A stretch of 64,000 bases of DNA from Floccularia luteovirens. Lineage: Eukaryota > Basidiomycota > Agaricomycetes > Agaricales > Squamanitaceae. Shown in pieces: positions 10,469 to 22,823 of the stretch (position 1 is its first letter; every line of letters begins with the position of its first letter). Location: positions 2,728,001-2,792,000 of the forward strand of contig VSJF01000003.1 of NCBI GenBank assembly GCA_009739215.1. The letters are read 5' to 3'. Both the position numbers and the translations under genes were made by a program. The notes under the pieces are model-generated. The model made no database searches, was not told the origin of the DNA, and was given only the letters and a program-made list of their open reading frames with translations.

Positions 10469-12404
10469 CTAAAACTCGTCCAACTCTACTGCTGTACCCA
10501 ATGTCGCTTGTTCCTGCTTCGCCTTCTCTCTAGCTAACCTTCCCTTCCCTCTCGCCAACTCTACATCTTTCCAGCTAACCTTCGCCTCATCCAACAACTC
10601 CAACGATTCATCATACGTATTTTCAAACTTGGCCACTTGTTCATCCCATGTAGCTGGGTTGTCACGAAGAGTTTGACGGATCCCAGCGAAGAAAGAGTCG
10701 AGAACAGATATGTTGTGCGCTACCAGAAGGGAGTGAGCAGACATCTCATGTGTGTGAAGGAGGTGGTGCAGGTATGCCCGTGTATATGAGGGTTTGTATT
10801 GTTGTTCTGGTTTGTCTCCCCTTTCTTGTGTGTATAGTTGTGAATCTGCGCCGTGATACAATCTGGATTCAGATGTGATCGGGATGGGCGAGCATGCTAT
10901 ACAAGGACATGTCCGAATCTTGTCTTCTTCACTTTGCATCCCGCGCAACGAATCCGCGAAGGAAGTAAAATCATGTGCGTATCTGACATCATATAGGTTA
11001 TGTCCCAGATCATGTTTGCCACTTTTTCTATTTCCATTTCTATTCGAGCCCAGGAAGGGAGGTACTGGGAAAGTGAAATCGAGAGCAACACCGATGTCTG
11101 CTGTGCGTTGGGCCCAATGAGCATCGAAAATATCGATACCGACAGTTGAAATGAGTCTGAGCATCTCGTGTGGTGATCTAGAAGAGTTGACGAGCCGGAG
11201 TTTGGTTGGTGGGAGTGGGGATAAGGATTCTTGGAGTAATATGTCTAGTTGTTCTGTATGTGAAGGTGGAGTTGGGTCAAGATCAATTTGTGATATGGAT
11301 TGTGGTTCTGGAGGAGAAAGACGTTGAGGAGAAGGAGTAGGGGTTGTGGATGGAGGTGAGAAGACGTTGAGAGAATGCAACTTCTTTTCCATCGCTTCCA
11401 AAGATAAACGAAGGGGGACAAGATCAAACGTGTAGCCACATACACCTTCGTCTAAACATTGAAGAGGTTTGACTGCTTCATAGTCAGGTCCATACAACGG
11501 TTCGACTAGACTATTTGAGAATGCACGACGCGCTGCAAGGCTAGTTCCCCCAGACATATGTACCAGCACATTGGGAGTTTTGGAAAGTAGGTCTTGTGTT
11601 GATGGTCTGAGTATCTCGATAAGCCAAGCGGCTGAACGTTCTATACTCTTTGTAAGTCGTTTTTGTGAATAAGGCGGATTTGTGAGAGGTGTATCCGAGA
11701 GTGCGATAACTAGATCGGGGTTACAAGCTGTAACGTAGGATTTCCAATCGGTTGGTGAAAGCTATATTTCGATATAGATATATTTTTCAACAATAAATAT
11801 ATAAAGAAGGAATAACACACCTTTCGTACACCTCTCAAGCTATATACAGAAACAAATCCATTTCCATTCGTTGGCATCTCTCTCCCATCAAACGGATCCC
11901 GAGCGGACATGGAAAGGATATGTTGATCTGGGGAAAACCCAAGAAAAGTATGTAAAGGGTTCTCCCCTCGTTGCAATGTCGGTACAGGTGGGTTATGTTC
12001 TAAACTGTTGAGATCGGAAATATGTATCAGAAATCGATCGTGAAAACATGGTACTTACCCCCATTTTTTTTGTTGAAGGGTAGTTTTTATACTCACAAAG
12101 TCTCAAATGGAATGTTCACCCATCGGATCGCGTCTGTACGTCTATAGTGATCTGGTGAAAGATGTGGGATGACACCCCGAGAGGTTGATGTCAGAATTCC
12201 TGGAGTTTGGATTTGAATCTGGGTTGTTGTTGCTGTTGTGGATGCCGGAGATTGAGATTGAGATTTGGATTGAGATTGGGATCCTTGGATAGATGAACGG
12301 TTCAATACGATGTTTCCTAGACGGGGACCAAAACGCTGTGTAGGAGATGTGAATAGAGAGAACTGTAAACCTGTTAAACTGTTTTGTGTTTGTAGGATTG
12401 ACAT
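10469..12404 (-). CDS. QTRT2: Queuine tRNA-ribosyltransferase accessory subunit 2
   Basis: Three exons encode a tRNA-guanine transglycosylase-like protein. The family segment VGIDIFDAHWAQRTADIGVA is clear, as is the zinc-site pattern TCPCIAC followed downstream by a His-containing stretch (LLHTHEMSAHSLLVAHNI). QTRT2 pairs with the catalytic QTRT1 to exchange queuine for guanine at wobble position 34 of GUN-anticodon tRNAs; it is catalytically inactive but needed for the heterodimer. The start was set at the ATG at 12404 (context AACAAAATG); the open frame extends upstream only through a non-ATG codon. The first exon (to about 12099) and second exon (about 11997 down to 11823) are joined by introns with GTGAGT- and GTGTG-type donors. 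A low-complexity Ser/Gln/Thr insert (about residues 40-70) is unusual. Many fungi salvage queuine from the environment, so the gene implies salvage rather than synthesis. Confidence 0.88.
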
Positions 12405-14011
12405 TTTGTTATGTTGAGATGTATCACTTAGGTCAAGGTCAAGCGGAGCCAAAAAAAAGTGAATTACTATTTATGTAATCGATAAGATAAGATCTTGGTT
12501 AATTATCACACGAGCGACTTGAGAGACTGGGGGTATATCACATAGAGTAACTCGGGGATATGGATTCAGGGCTCTGAAAACTGGAAAGAAAAATCATAAA
12601 CATCTTATCGCTTCCCATGAATGAGGATAGCAATGTTTGGACAGACCAAGCTACATTATAGCCTATAGGCGAGACTCATACGGTGCAAACAAGCCAGTAA
12701 ACTGATGCTCGAATGAGTCTTGATGTTGGTATAGACTGGGCCAGCGGCCTGCTAAAGTATATACCAACGCAAGGGCAGTGATCGACTGTCTTATAACAGG
12801 TATACAGAAAAAGAATAGACTAGTTACATGTGCTCCTCACGAACTAATGACATGGAACTCATGGGAGAAACAATTATGCGCAAAGTTTAGACACTGTGAC
12901 TTCATATTCTTCATATTTTGATGAAGTTCAGACAGAAGCACATCATATCAGGCTAGTCTACCGTATATATACGCTTCTTGACGAAATCAGAGCTTATTGT
13001 TCTAGAGAATGAGAATTTGAAAGAACGTTTTCTTGCAATAGCGCGGGAGACTTCTGCCTACAAGGTCATAAGCAGGTAAACCTTCTTGCGGAATGCGACA
13101 CGCGACATGCGCCAGGGGTGGAAAGGGGTAAATCCTTTTTCCGGGGAAAAGTCATTGAATTGCGGAGCTGACCAGAATGAGACGTCTACCACAGAGATAT
13201 GGATAATAGCCGGTCTTGTAGCAAGTGGTCAACTGAACAGGTGGGCTTGCCACATGGGTCGCATTGCTGTTCCGCTGGCAAAAGTTATACAACCTATAGT
13301 GAAAGTACGGAAGACCGCGAAGGTACCAAGTATAGCACTAGTCTGTATACTCCATAAGATGTTCTGATGATGGCTTCTTGAACACACACTTCGGTCGTCC
13401 ACGTTTACGGATCCGGACACGCGAAGTCCTGTCGTTTGGTTTTTAAATTATGGCGAACACAAAATGGCAGAAATTTTCCATGGTTCCACAGATTCTCAAA
13501 GAAGGCCGGAGTCGTCGCACGATAGGGTACTGCGTGGATTGGAGATATTTGGGGAGGAAGCTAGAGCCTGGTAAATTTGTGTATTTATTGAGGCAAGTGT
13601 TCAGCGTAGGTAAAATTAGCAAGAAAGGGTAAGAAAGATAACGGGAATCCATGAGACCTTCTTTCCCAAATTTCTGTGTTTAGTTGAGTACTGAGTATTT
13701 TGGATAGGTGCAGTGAGTCAGGTGGAAAGGGTTTACATGTTTTGAACGGGATTTTCTCGGAGTTTCAGTCGGGTTAATTGCGGCATCGTTTTTTTAGACG
13801 CGTACCTCCAAATTCTGTCAGGAATCGCATCCTCCGTATAAATCTATCCCAATTAACTTCAACACAATGACCCCGCCTACCCCGCCTTTCCGGTTTGCCG
13901 GTGTTAGTAAGAATCATAATCTCCTTAAATCCTCGTCTTCGTCCTCGCCTTTTTTTCTTTCTCTGAAAAACATTTTCGTTCCAAAGTTGCAGGTACATCC
14001 TTGGTCGCGTC
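12405..14011. other. Intergenic region
   Basis: A 1.6-kb spacer between two divergently transcribed genes (QTRT2 leftwards, GH3 rightwards). Short open frames at 13086-13367 and 13450-13632 show no family motif and no splice support, and I treat them as chance. No repeat or RNA gene was noticed. Confidence 0.5.
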
Positions 14012-17000
14012 ATGCCACCTTCAGACTTTGCCAATGCCAACCTCGATGAGATTGTCGATAGCTTGACTACAGATGAAGCTATTTCCCTCATTGCAGGTGT
14101 CGGTTTCTGGCATACACATGCAATTGAGCGCTTAGGAGTTCCAGCTATTAAAGTATGTCTCCCATTCGTGTAGTCTCTACCAATACTCATGGAGCGTAAT
14201 TCCAGGTTAGCGATGGACCTAACGGAATCAGAGGGAACCATTTCTTCATGGGCACCCCTGCAAAATGTCTCCCTGTGAGCATGATATTTACAACCTGGAC
14301 TCTTTACTCATTTATATGTATCTAGTCTGCTACTGCGCTTGGTGCAACTTGGGACACTGCCTTAATCGAAGAGGTTGGCCTGAAATTGATGGCAGCTGAA
14401 GCAAAGTTAAGATCCGCGTCTCTTATACTTGCTCCTACATGCAACATACAGCGTGTACGCCTCGTTTATGTCGAAGGTCACAGTATTAACTTGACTAACA
14501 TTCACATGTGTTACAGAATCCTCTTGGAGGCAGAGTATGAAGATACAATATAACCTGTTTATAAAGAAAAACTGACTTTGATATAGAGTTTTGAAAGCTT
14601 CTCTGAGGATCCTCATCTTTCTGGGATCATTGCTGCGTCATATGTGAATGGCATACAAAAAGGGGGTGTAGGTACGACAATCAAACATTTCGTGTAAGTT
14701 TGGTCCAATCCTTCCAGTGGTACAAAGCAATTCAATAATCGAAATTACAGCGGAAACGACAAAGAAAACGACAGACTGGGATATAACAGCGTTATCAGTG
14801 ATCGCGCTTTTCGCGAGATATACCTGATGCCTTTCATGTTAGCTGAAAAACATGCATCTCCTTGGTCCATGATGACTGCGTAAGAAAAAACGACAATTAT
14901 AGATGTTCAAAAATAGCAAAATGAAACTTATAATACTTATTCAGGTATAACCGGGTAAATGGAACTCACGTTTCAGAGAATGCAGATATTCTCCAAAATA
15001 TCCTTCGTGACGAATGGAAATATAATGGAATGGTATGTTGTTTTCCATCGGATATTATGTCCTGGATGCCTTGTTCTGAGTTATCATTTCCGATATGTAT
15101 AGGTTATGAGTGATTGGTATGTACCCATCTCGGTTTCAATATTGAATTTGCAGCCCTTGCTATTAGCTAACCAACTTGCATATCAGGTTTGGTATTTACA
15201 GTGTTGATTTAAGCATCAAAGCAGGACTCGATTTAGAAATGCCTGGAGTCAATAAATGGAGGTCTCTTGGTCTCGTCAACCGTTCTATCCAATCCAGGAA
15301 GGTGACAGTACGCACAATTAAGCAACGCGCTCGTAAGGTCCTCGAACTCGTGCAAAAGTGCGCCAAAGGAGCTCCCGAGGCAAGTCAAATTCTAATTTTT
15401 ACCATCTAAAAATAATATCCAATTCCATTTGATATAGATTTTGGATGGTGACGGCGAAGAGAGGACAGTTGAGAAGGAAGAAGATAAAATTCTCATGCGC
15501 AAAGTTGCAGCAGAGTCAATTGTTCTTCTCAAGAACGAAGGGGGACTCTTACCTCTACAACCAAAAGCCCTGAAGAAAGTTGCTATTATTGGAGGTAACG
15601 CGAAGGCAGTGGTACTATCTGGCGGAGGTTCTGCGGCGTTGAAAGCGTCTTACTTTGTTTCGCCCTATGATGGATTAGTGAATGGATTAGGTAGTGATGT
15701 CGAGGTCACTTTCAGCGAGGGCGCCACAAGTTCAGTTTTGTACTTTCCCTACTTTCCATCATATGGGCTTATAATTTTTTTTGAAACAGCATACATGACA
15801 ATGCCTCTACTAGATTATGATCTCTTCACCGAAAATGGTGAACGTGGCTGGATCGGTACCTGGCATAAACATCTAAATGACGACAGCATGACGCCTGTAG
15901 AAGAACCCTTGGAAACCCGTGTTATCGACGAAACTAGGATTTTCATCAGCACATCTACTCCAAAAGGCATCACTCGTAGATGGACTTTGAGACTACGTGG
16001 GCAACTCAAGCCTCGTCCCTATGACTGTAAATTCGAATTTGGTTTGACAGTTTCTGGAAGAGCGAAGGTGAGAGATATTGATAATTGATTTCTTTTGTTC
16101 ATCATTTTGCTCACATCCCTTCGTAATTGTAAGCTTTATGTGGATGGAAATCTTGTTATTGATAACTGGACCCGTCAAAGACGTGGTGAAGCTTTCTTTG
16201 GTGATGGATCTATGGAAGAGAATGGTGTTGTTGAGCTCAAGGCAAACAAGAAACACGATATTTATGTCGAGTTCTGTAACGTACGTGGACCTGCAGACAC
16301 CGATGAAGATCAAGCAGTCATGGAAAGGTCGGTTGTATTTGATTCGTGTTTAATAATAAATTTTTATCGTCTTGCAAAATAGCAATGCTGGAGTCCGTCT
16401 TGGTGGTGCAGAAATCGAAGATCCGAACAAGATGATGGAAAAAGCTGTTGACCTCGCACGAGAAGCTGATGCAGTTATCGCCATCGTTGGCCTCAACGGG
16501 GATTGGGAAACAGAAGGATACGATCGCACGACTCTTGCTTTGCCTGGTCGTACGGATGAATTGATAAGCAAAGTCGCAGCTGTTAATCCGAAAACAGTCG
16601 TTGTCCTTCAAGCTGTAATTTAGTTTTTGTCCAGGCGTACAGATCTGTTGCTCATCTTTGTACTTCAGGGATCTGCAGTTACACTTCCATGGATCGATTC
16701 TGTTCCGAGTATCGTTCAAGCTTGGTACCTCGGAAATGCCACTGGAGATGCTATTGCGGATGTTATCTTTGGAAAACACAATCCATCTGGAAAGCTATCC
16801 CTGACTTTCCCTAAGGCTATCGAAGATGTCCCATCCTTTGGTCACTTCCATTCAGAAAACGGTCAAGTTCGATATGGGGAAGATTTGTATGTTGTGAGTC
16901 ACGCCTTTTTCTTTGTCTCTGCAAGATGAAGAGATTAAATAATATTTTTAGGGCTACAAACACTATCAGCATCGCAAAATAGATCCTCTTTTCCCATTTG

Positions 17001-17467
17001 GGTGCGTCTTTTTTCGCTTTACCGGAAAGATCTAATACAGGCTAACATCTTTTCAAAGACATGGTCTTTCATACACGCAATTCTCCATCAAAGACCTCGA
17101 AATTTCATCTCCTACAATCAAGGACGAAGAATTTGCATTGACCGCGACTGTATCTGTCAGCAACATAGGGGACGTCCAAGGTTCCGAGGTTATTCAGTTA
17201 TACGTCAAGCTGCCAGAAACAAGCGACCTCACGCACCCAAATCTACAACTTCGAGCATTTGCAAAAGTGCGCAACTTGGCACCTGGCGGAACAGAAAAAG
17301 TTTCTCTCAAGCTTGATAAATATGCAGTTTCGTACTGGGATGATCGTTTCAACACTTGGGTCGTGGAGAATGGGAAGTATACGGTGTATGTGGGTAACAG
17401 TAGTGCACATCTGCCGTTGCAGGCGACTTTTGTTGTTCAGAAAGGGTTTGAGTGGCGTGGTTTGTAA
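14012..17467 (+). CDS. GH3 beta-glucosidase with PA14 insert, non-secreted type
   Basis: A gene with more than ten introns encodes a glycoside hydrolase family 3 enzyme of roughly 830 aa. Domain order: N-terminal TIM-barrel domain ([42 protein letters not shown]), ending with the nucleophile motif VMSDWFG, where the Asp is catalytic. Next is the C-terminal alpha/beta domain, interrupted by a PA14 domain ([20 protein letters not shown]). The sandwich domain resumes ([20 protein letters not shown], the probable acid/base Glu region; then GKLSLTFP). The protein closes with an Fn3-like domain ([12 protein letters not shown]) and [18 protein letters not shown]. No signal peptide precedes [19 protein letters not shown], so the enzyme is probably intracellular, hydrolysing cellobiose or other beta-glucosides taken up by transporters. 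The start is the first ATG in frame with the conserved N-terminus. No frame break was found. Confidence 0.92.
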
Positions 17468-17564
17468 CATATGGTATTTAATTGAAAAAAGAGGTATGTA
17501 AGTAGCGAGTGTAAAGAAGGTTGAATTTGTATTTTCTATGTACTTACAAAGCTATGCATCCTTT

Positions 17565-18613
17565 TTATGTTGACGTATCTCTTCTGGCAACTTGTGCATA
17601 TACCTTGCTATGTTGTGTGCGAGATGTCATGATACCATGAATTGCATAAAGAATGATCGCCAGTAGCTCTGGAACAGCGATCAAGGGTACCAAAAACGTT
17701 CATTGTTCTCTTGTGTCGAGTTCCTAACTATGGTCTCGGTTGCGAACGACTCACGAACCAATAAAAGCATGGATATGAGGCATAAAACGCAGATGTCATG
17801 TTTCTCGCTAAACGATTTTGGTTTGCTGGAAACTGTTTCGGAATCATCGACTAAAAGTGGTTCCTTCGAGTGAGCTAAACTGAGAAACATTCTGAATGTA
17901 GAGAAACTGACGGAAGCTACGCAAAGCGAGCGCCATTATCTTCCTCATCCTTACCGCGCTTCAAGCCTTCCAAACACTTCTATTAGTCTGGGAAGAATTC
18001 ACCCAACTTGTAATCGCATCCTTCGGGTCAGATGAAAATGAGAGAGAAGACCCAGCGACCTCTAATGCAACAGCAGCTATCAAAATGGTTCGGAAGAATC
18101 GCGTATTACGCGTTAGTTGGGTGGCGTGTTTGAAAAGATTGCGTGCCACGGTTGGTGTATCCTCTGTGACACGTTGCCTATTGTAAAAACATTAGTGAGG
18201 TGAATCCCATATAATAGAAAACTAAAATAAAGCTAACCGATCTAATACTAGGCTATATGCTGAATACAGCAAGGTAAAGAAGCCTACGCTGATAAGGACT
18301 TGATCAGCTATCAGCAGACCCAGAGTTATGTCCTGCTGATTCAGACCCAGCCAATGCAGCTCGAATGGCAAATGCGGCAATTCGTACTGAACAAAACAAA
18401 ATTAAATATATGAAGCAGAAGAAGAAAAAAAGGACATTGACGCACTTAGACAAAATGCAGAGAGCACAATGTAGACATGTTTTCTGTGTTTTATGGTTTG
18501 CAGAAGGAACCATACGAAAAAAGGAACGTAGAGTATGGTAAGACGATAGCAGCTGGTAATGACTGAATGCCTGAAAAGCGAGCATAGTTGATATCAAGGC
18601 TGCTGGAACACAT
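17565..18613 (-). pseudogene. Decayed paralogue of the multi-pass membrane protein at 6213-7359
   Basis: Minus-strand pieces match the 6.2-kb gene in order: MCSSSLDINYARFSGIQ, then after a frame break ILYVPFFVWFLLQ; RIAAFAIRAALAGSESAGHN; after another break GLLIADQVLISVGFFTLLY; TRNTRFFRTILIAAVALEV; then KHDICVLCLISMLLLVRES and, after a further break, LIAVPELLAIILYAIHG before a stop at 17565. Intron positions match the paralogue. At least three single-base frame breaks are visible (about 18559, 18321 and 17697). The segment for the LRKAS...LQAF transmembrane span lies on the opposite strand (17912-18000). It cannot encode an intact protein as given. It lies tail-to-tail with the GH3 gene. Confidence 0.8.
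17912..18000 (+). other. Inverted coding segment inside the pseudogene
   Basis: Read on the plus strand, 17917-18000 encodes LRKASAIIFLILTALQAFQT and continues LLLVWEEF. This matches the span LRKASTVIFLVLTLLQG of the intact-order paralogue at 6.2 kb. The flanking homologous pieces on both sides are on the minus strand, so about 85-90 bp has been flipped in place. Confidence 0.7.
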
Positions 18614-18898
18614 CCCCACTGGGTATTATAATGAAAATTGGGGGATGATTGAGACTGACATCCATGAGAATTCGTTTAAATCATGATAAATTTTACAGCA
18701 TAAGTTTTGTACATGTCGTGTGTTGCCTTTCACAGTGGCAAGCGGAACTGAGCTAAGTATATAACTTACATTGAACGATATTCACGATATTCACACGACA
18801 ACATAATCCAAAAAAGGATTATATCCGAAAGTCCAACAATCGTCGCAATCTATGCCAGATATTCCATAGCTATACCCTTCCATAAGCGCGTCAATAGG

Positions 18899-20457
18899 AT
18901 GTTCAGACACTTTGCAAAGCATGGAATCCCAACATCTCGCTACAAATCATATACCATAGCAAGCAGTGTATTACTCGGGACCTCTTATGCCGGTTACCAA
19001 CTGAGGACCATACGTCTCGAAGCTCAACCCAAGGAAAAGACCACTCCGAACCTCGGCTTTCCCCCTGTTCTTAATACTCCAGGACAGTTTACAGAAGCCG
19101 CTCTTTATCAATATGCAGATTCCTTCATATACGATGCCCAGCAAGGATTTGGGATAGCTCAATGTGATTCTGTAGGCATTCCAAGGTACGTACCATCATA
19201 TAGACGAAAGTAAACAACTTAAAAGAACAAACTTGAAAGCAACAATCCGAGCGAAGATAGGATGTTTTCTGGCCACTACGCTTTGCCGACACACAACTGG
19301 GTATTCTTTGCCATCTTCGACGGACATAACGGGTGCTTCACCAGTCGATTCCTTTCGAATAACTTGGTACACGCTCTCATTGGTTCATTGGCCGATCTTT
19401 TTTCAAAACACCTGCCCATCTCTGATGAACACTCCGAGCTTGGGACCACAATTTACTCAGGGAGGCCATATCCTCCTCCAGACGAAATCGACCAAACTAT
19501 AAAGGACACATTTCTTCGTGTTGACAATGATATTGTCAATGAGGCTGTAGAACGCGTTTTCTCGAGTCCCTCAAGGGAGGCTGCAACCAGTCTGTTGGAG
19601 ACAACCCATGCTGGCTCGTGCGCTCTCGTTAGTTTCTATGAATGTGATTCAAAGGTCCTCCGAGTTGCTCTAACAGGTGATTCGCGTGCTGTCCTTGGTC
19701 GACGTACAGTTACCCCAACTGGAAAGGAAGAGTACGAGGTTCACGTCTTGTCTAATGATCAGAACGCGCACAACGTAGAGGAAGAATCTCGGATGAACGC
19801 AGAGCATCCTGGAGAAAAGATTATGGAAAAGGGTCGTGTTCTTGGATGGGGAATGTCTCGTGCCTTTGGTGATGCAGCTCTCAAGTGGAGTATTGAGGTA
19901 CAAGAACGGCTTCATAGAGAATACCTTGGTGATCGTCCACGTCCCTATGTCAAAACTCCCCCATATTTCACTGCTGAGCCTGTAATCACCACAACTCAGG
20001 TGTGCTCGGGAGATTTTTTAATCATGGCTTCGGATGGTCTGTGGGATAGTCTCACTAATGAAGAAGCAGTTGGTCTTGTGGGGACATGGCTCACGGTAAA
20101 CACTGTTGGGGATTCGATGCGTCGTAAAACGCAGCGTGCCATCTCTGACGATTCGAATTCGAGTTCAATTTTGGAACGTGAGGAGCTGCCGGTGCAACTG
20201 AAAGAGGATAAAACACCCATGTACAAGTGGTGGCGTACGGAGAAAAGGTTTATCAATGTGGACAATAACGTTGCGGTTCATCTGGCACGCAATGCTCTTG
20301 GAGGCGCTGATAGGGATCTGACCGCTGCGCTGCTTAACCTGCAGGCACCCAGATCACGGCGTTACAGGTATGTGATATTAGTAACCTATTGTCCTTGAAA
20401 CCTAATATTATTTGTCCCAGGGATGATATCAGTGTCCAAGTCATATTTTTCGAATAA
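18899..20457 (+). CDS. PP2C-type protein phosphatase, mitochondrial (pyruvate dehydrogenase phosphatase-like)
   Basis: Three coding exons. The N-terminus MFRHFAKHGIPTSRYKSY plus a hydrophobic stretch (TIASSVLLGTSYAGYQL) resembles a mitochondrial presequence with a membrane anchor. The PP2C core follows: VFFAIFDGHNG (metal-binding motif), THAGSCALVSFY, LTGDSRAVLGRR, WGMSRAFGDAALKW, GDFLIMASDGLWDSLTNEE, and a last exon RDDISVQVIFFE carrying the C-terminal metal-binding Asp. The second Gly of the usual DGHxGG is absent (DGHNGC), as in several fungal Ptc5/PDP-like proteins. The expected role is Mg/Mn-dependent removal of Ser/Thr phosphate, most plausibly from the pyruvate dehydrogenase E1 alpha subunit in mitochondria; the substrate is inferred from family likeness. 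The frame is intact. Confidence 0.85.
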
Positions 20458-20646
20458 CAGGGACTCATGCATCCTATTCATCTATTTATATTTTTTGCAT
20501 TTATGTTCATTTTCAAGTTTGGGACGTTATGACTACTACTCGTTGGATGGGTAACGAAAATAAAATCATTGGTCTGCAGATATCAATGTAAAATTCCAAT
20601 TCGCAAGCAACATAACTCACATATCATGCCCTTGCTAACTGTTTAG

Positions 20647-20946
20647 TTATGCATCTGCTGCAGCTGCGCACGTGAAAATAACACTCTGATGGTAGGTCAG
20701 TTTTGAGCATTGTTTGATGTTGATATGATCTGCTTTCACCTCTATTGATCCTACTGCCGCACCTTATCAAGATATGTGAATCGGGCTATATTAGATACTT
20801 TATAAAGCTGGGAACTTACAAGGGTCCGCCAATATACCATTAAGTTGTGGCGATCTCTCGACGTTGACAGGTCTGGCCAAAACATCTTGGCTTGCCATGG
20901 TGAAAAGCAATGTGAGGAAGATGGTCGGAGTACCCAACCTAAACAT
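20647..20946 (-). CDS. Small secreted peptide precursor, family copy A
   Basis: The first exon (20820-20946, 127 nt) encodes a signal peptide (MFRLGTPTIFLTLLFTMASQ), a short pro-region ending VNVER, then SPQLNGILADP. The intron (GTAAGT donor, acceptor at 20763) interrupts a Cys codon (T|GT), and exon 2 continues CAAVGSIEV before a less certain tail and a stop at 20647 (80 aa if there are no further introns). The first exons of copies B and C have exactly the same length, the same intron phase and the core PQxNGxLAxPC. This suggests a secreted precursor cleaved after the Arg at residue 31. I do not recognise the family. No CaaX box is present, so it is not a standard basidiomycete mating pheromone. 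The tail beyond GSIEV is uncertain. Confidence 0.65.
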
Positions 20947-21039
20947 TGGGTTTGAATGAACGATGTCAAACTTGATATTCGGGTGAATGAGTTGCTAGGA
21001 CGTTGAGGTGGAAGGGGAATACGGTTCAATTTCCCGCTC

Positions 21040-21045
21040 TTTATA
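21040..21045 (-). promoter_or_regulatory. TATA-like box of peptide copy A
   Basis: TATAAA on the minus strand, about 95 bp upstream of the copy A ATG. The other two family copies have a TATA-like element at nearly the same distance. Confidence 0.5.
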
Positions 21046-21684
21046 TGTAACACCCTCTTCCACCTATCAAAGTGATTTCCGTCATAAGAATGGAACTTGA
21101 GGTTTGTACAGTTACGGGCTATACTTTATATGTGCAGACTAAGTACGCACTATGTAGAGTTATTGACGTTTATTATTGGGCAGCAAGAATGAAGTTTAGA
21201 AGTTCGTCGGGATGGCGTAATAAGCCATGGACGTTGCCGCATTTAATGGACTTAATGCCTATTAGTTCTGAAAATAATATATAACTTGACTTGTAATTGA
21301 AGTTCTCGCTGCGGCGAGACCAAGAAAATCATACTTATCCTCCACCGGGACCGCCTAATCTCCATCATAGTGGCAACATTTGATGTGGGCTTGTGAGTTC
21401 CCAGTGAGATGTCCATAAAATCTAATAACCAATCTTACGAATCTCGTATTATTGGTGTAAAAGTCCAAGAAACAAAAATTAAATTTTGTAGCAACAGTAA
21501 AAAACAAATGTCTGTGTTTCGATCAGGGTATTATGGGAAAAAAAGTCTCTTCCTCCTCGCGAACATCCTGCCTCGATACATCTATAGAAAATCTCATCTA
21601 CTTCCTCTCCTGTTCAGTATTTATACTTCACAACCTGTATACACTCAATATTAGCAACGGTCTTCCCATTGATGATTTTTATTC

Positions 21685-22043
21685 TTAGTACTCACGGTGA
21701 CGATAACTTCCAAGTTGAGAGATATCAACCTGAATCGGCAGGAGGAGGGCAAGCAAAGAGAAAGGACTGGTCAAGAAAGAAACAATGTTGAACCCCCATT
21801 TTAATTTTCTAAAATGAAAATAAATATCCCGACTTACAGCGATGGAACCAGGGCCTGGTATTCAGAATGAGTTGGTTAAATAGTGTTCATAGTCATACGA
21901 AAATAGGGAGACTCACAAGGATCTGCTAGTGCTCCATTTGCTTGAGGAGCTCTTGGAGCAAATATATAACGTGCAGATGTTTCTTGGCTAAGGTATGCGA
22001 GAAGCAATGCAAGGGCGAAGAGCACGGTTGTCAACCTAAACAT
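21685..22043 (-). CDS. Small secreted peptide precursor, family copy B
   Basis: Three exons (21917-22043, 127 nt; 21838-21854, 17 nt; 21685-21729, 45 nt) give 62 aa. The signal peptide MFRLTTVLFALALLLAYLSQ is followed by ETSARYIFAPR, then APQANGALADP, the Cys split by intron 1 (T|GC), PGSIA, and a final exon VDISQLGSYRHREY. Intron 1 has donor GTGAGT; intron 2 has donor GTAAGT. The pre-Cys part aligns without gaps to copies A and C (Cys at residue 43 in all three). The predicted mature peptide starts at the Ala or Ser after Arg31. Copies A and B run in the same direction; B and C are divergent. The function is unknown. Confidence 0.7.
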
Positions 22044-22146
22044 TTGTGTAGTGTGATTTGCAAAAGAGTGGGGTGGAAGTAAGTTGCAGGCTGTTACGAG
22101 TACTAAAAGTTTTTCCTATGCTGAATTGCGATTTTGTGATCCCTTT

Positions 22147-22152
22147 CTTATA
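22147..22152 (-). promoter_or_regulatory. TATA-like box of peptide copy B
   Basis: TATAAG on the minus strand, about 105 bp upstream of the copy B ATG, matching the spacing in copies A and C. Confidence 0.4.
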
Positions 22153-22720
22153 GCATTTCCTATGAGAACTTAAACGCCTGTCATGCCAGAACCATAACTT
22201 GATTAATTAATCCCACCGAGCAACGTCAGAAGCCGGATTTGTTACCAGATCATTAAACTATACCCATTGCATGATTCTATTGCGATCAATGGTTCGTCAG
22301 TGGGAATGGATATAGAAGTCGGAGAACAAAATAGCTTGGATGGTAACTAACGTTTGAGGTTTTTGGTTTGCTGGTAAGCGGTGATTGAACGGGAGAGGGG
22401 TGCATCTGTCCTCAGAATACTGCATTGGCACAATAAGTGGAGTATGCCGGAATATATCAGAACTTGCCGAAATGATAGTGTCTTTGCTAAGTTAAATATA
22501 GTACATATATGTATCACTGACGCAATTTAAATTGATAATCTGTGGCTTTCAGAATGTTCGTTATTTTCAGACACACACTCACCACCGACCACAAACACCA
22601 AAAAAAAGGAAGCTTGGCATTTTCTTAAGCCCACAGTTTTACCGCTAGATTCCATTTCAAATGTATAGGAATATTCTAATGATTCGAAAAACAGAAGAAT
22701 CTCTCCCTCCCTTGAAGCAG

Positions 22721-22726
22721 TATAAA
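22721..22726 (+). promoter_or_regulatory. TATA box of peptide copy C
   Basis: TATAAA about 100 bp upstream of the copy C ATG at 22824, the same spacing as in copies A and B. Confidence 0.55.
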
Positions 22727-22823
22727 TTCTTGCGGTTGTGGATGTTCCAAAAAACATTAACAGTCTCATCCTAAGCCTACCAAGTCTTTCACTAAAATCC
22801 CCCATCTATATCTCTATCCAACT

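Noticed and set aside
13450..13632. Small open frame upstream of the GH3 gene
   Set aside because: There is no motif, no signal peptide, no splice-supported extension and no repeat; it looks like chance.
13867..14049. Using the upstream ATG at 13867 as the GH3 start
   Set aside because: It is in a different frame from the conserved [14 protein letters not shown] start and would need an unsupported splice into it.
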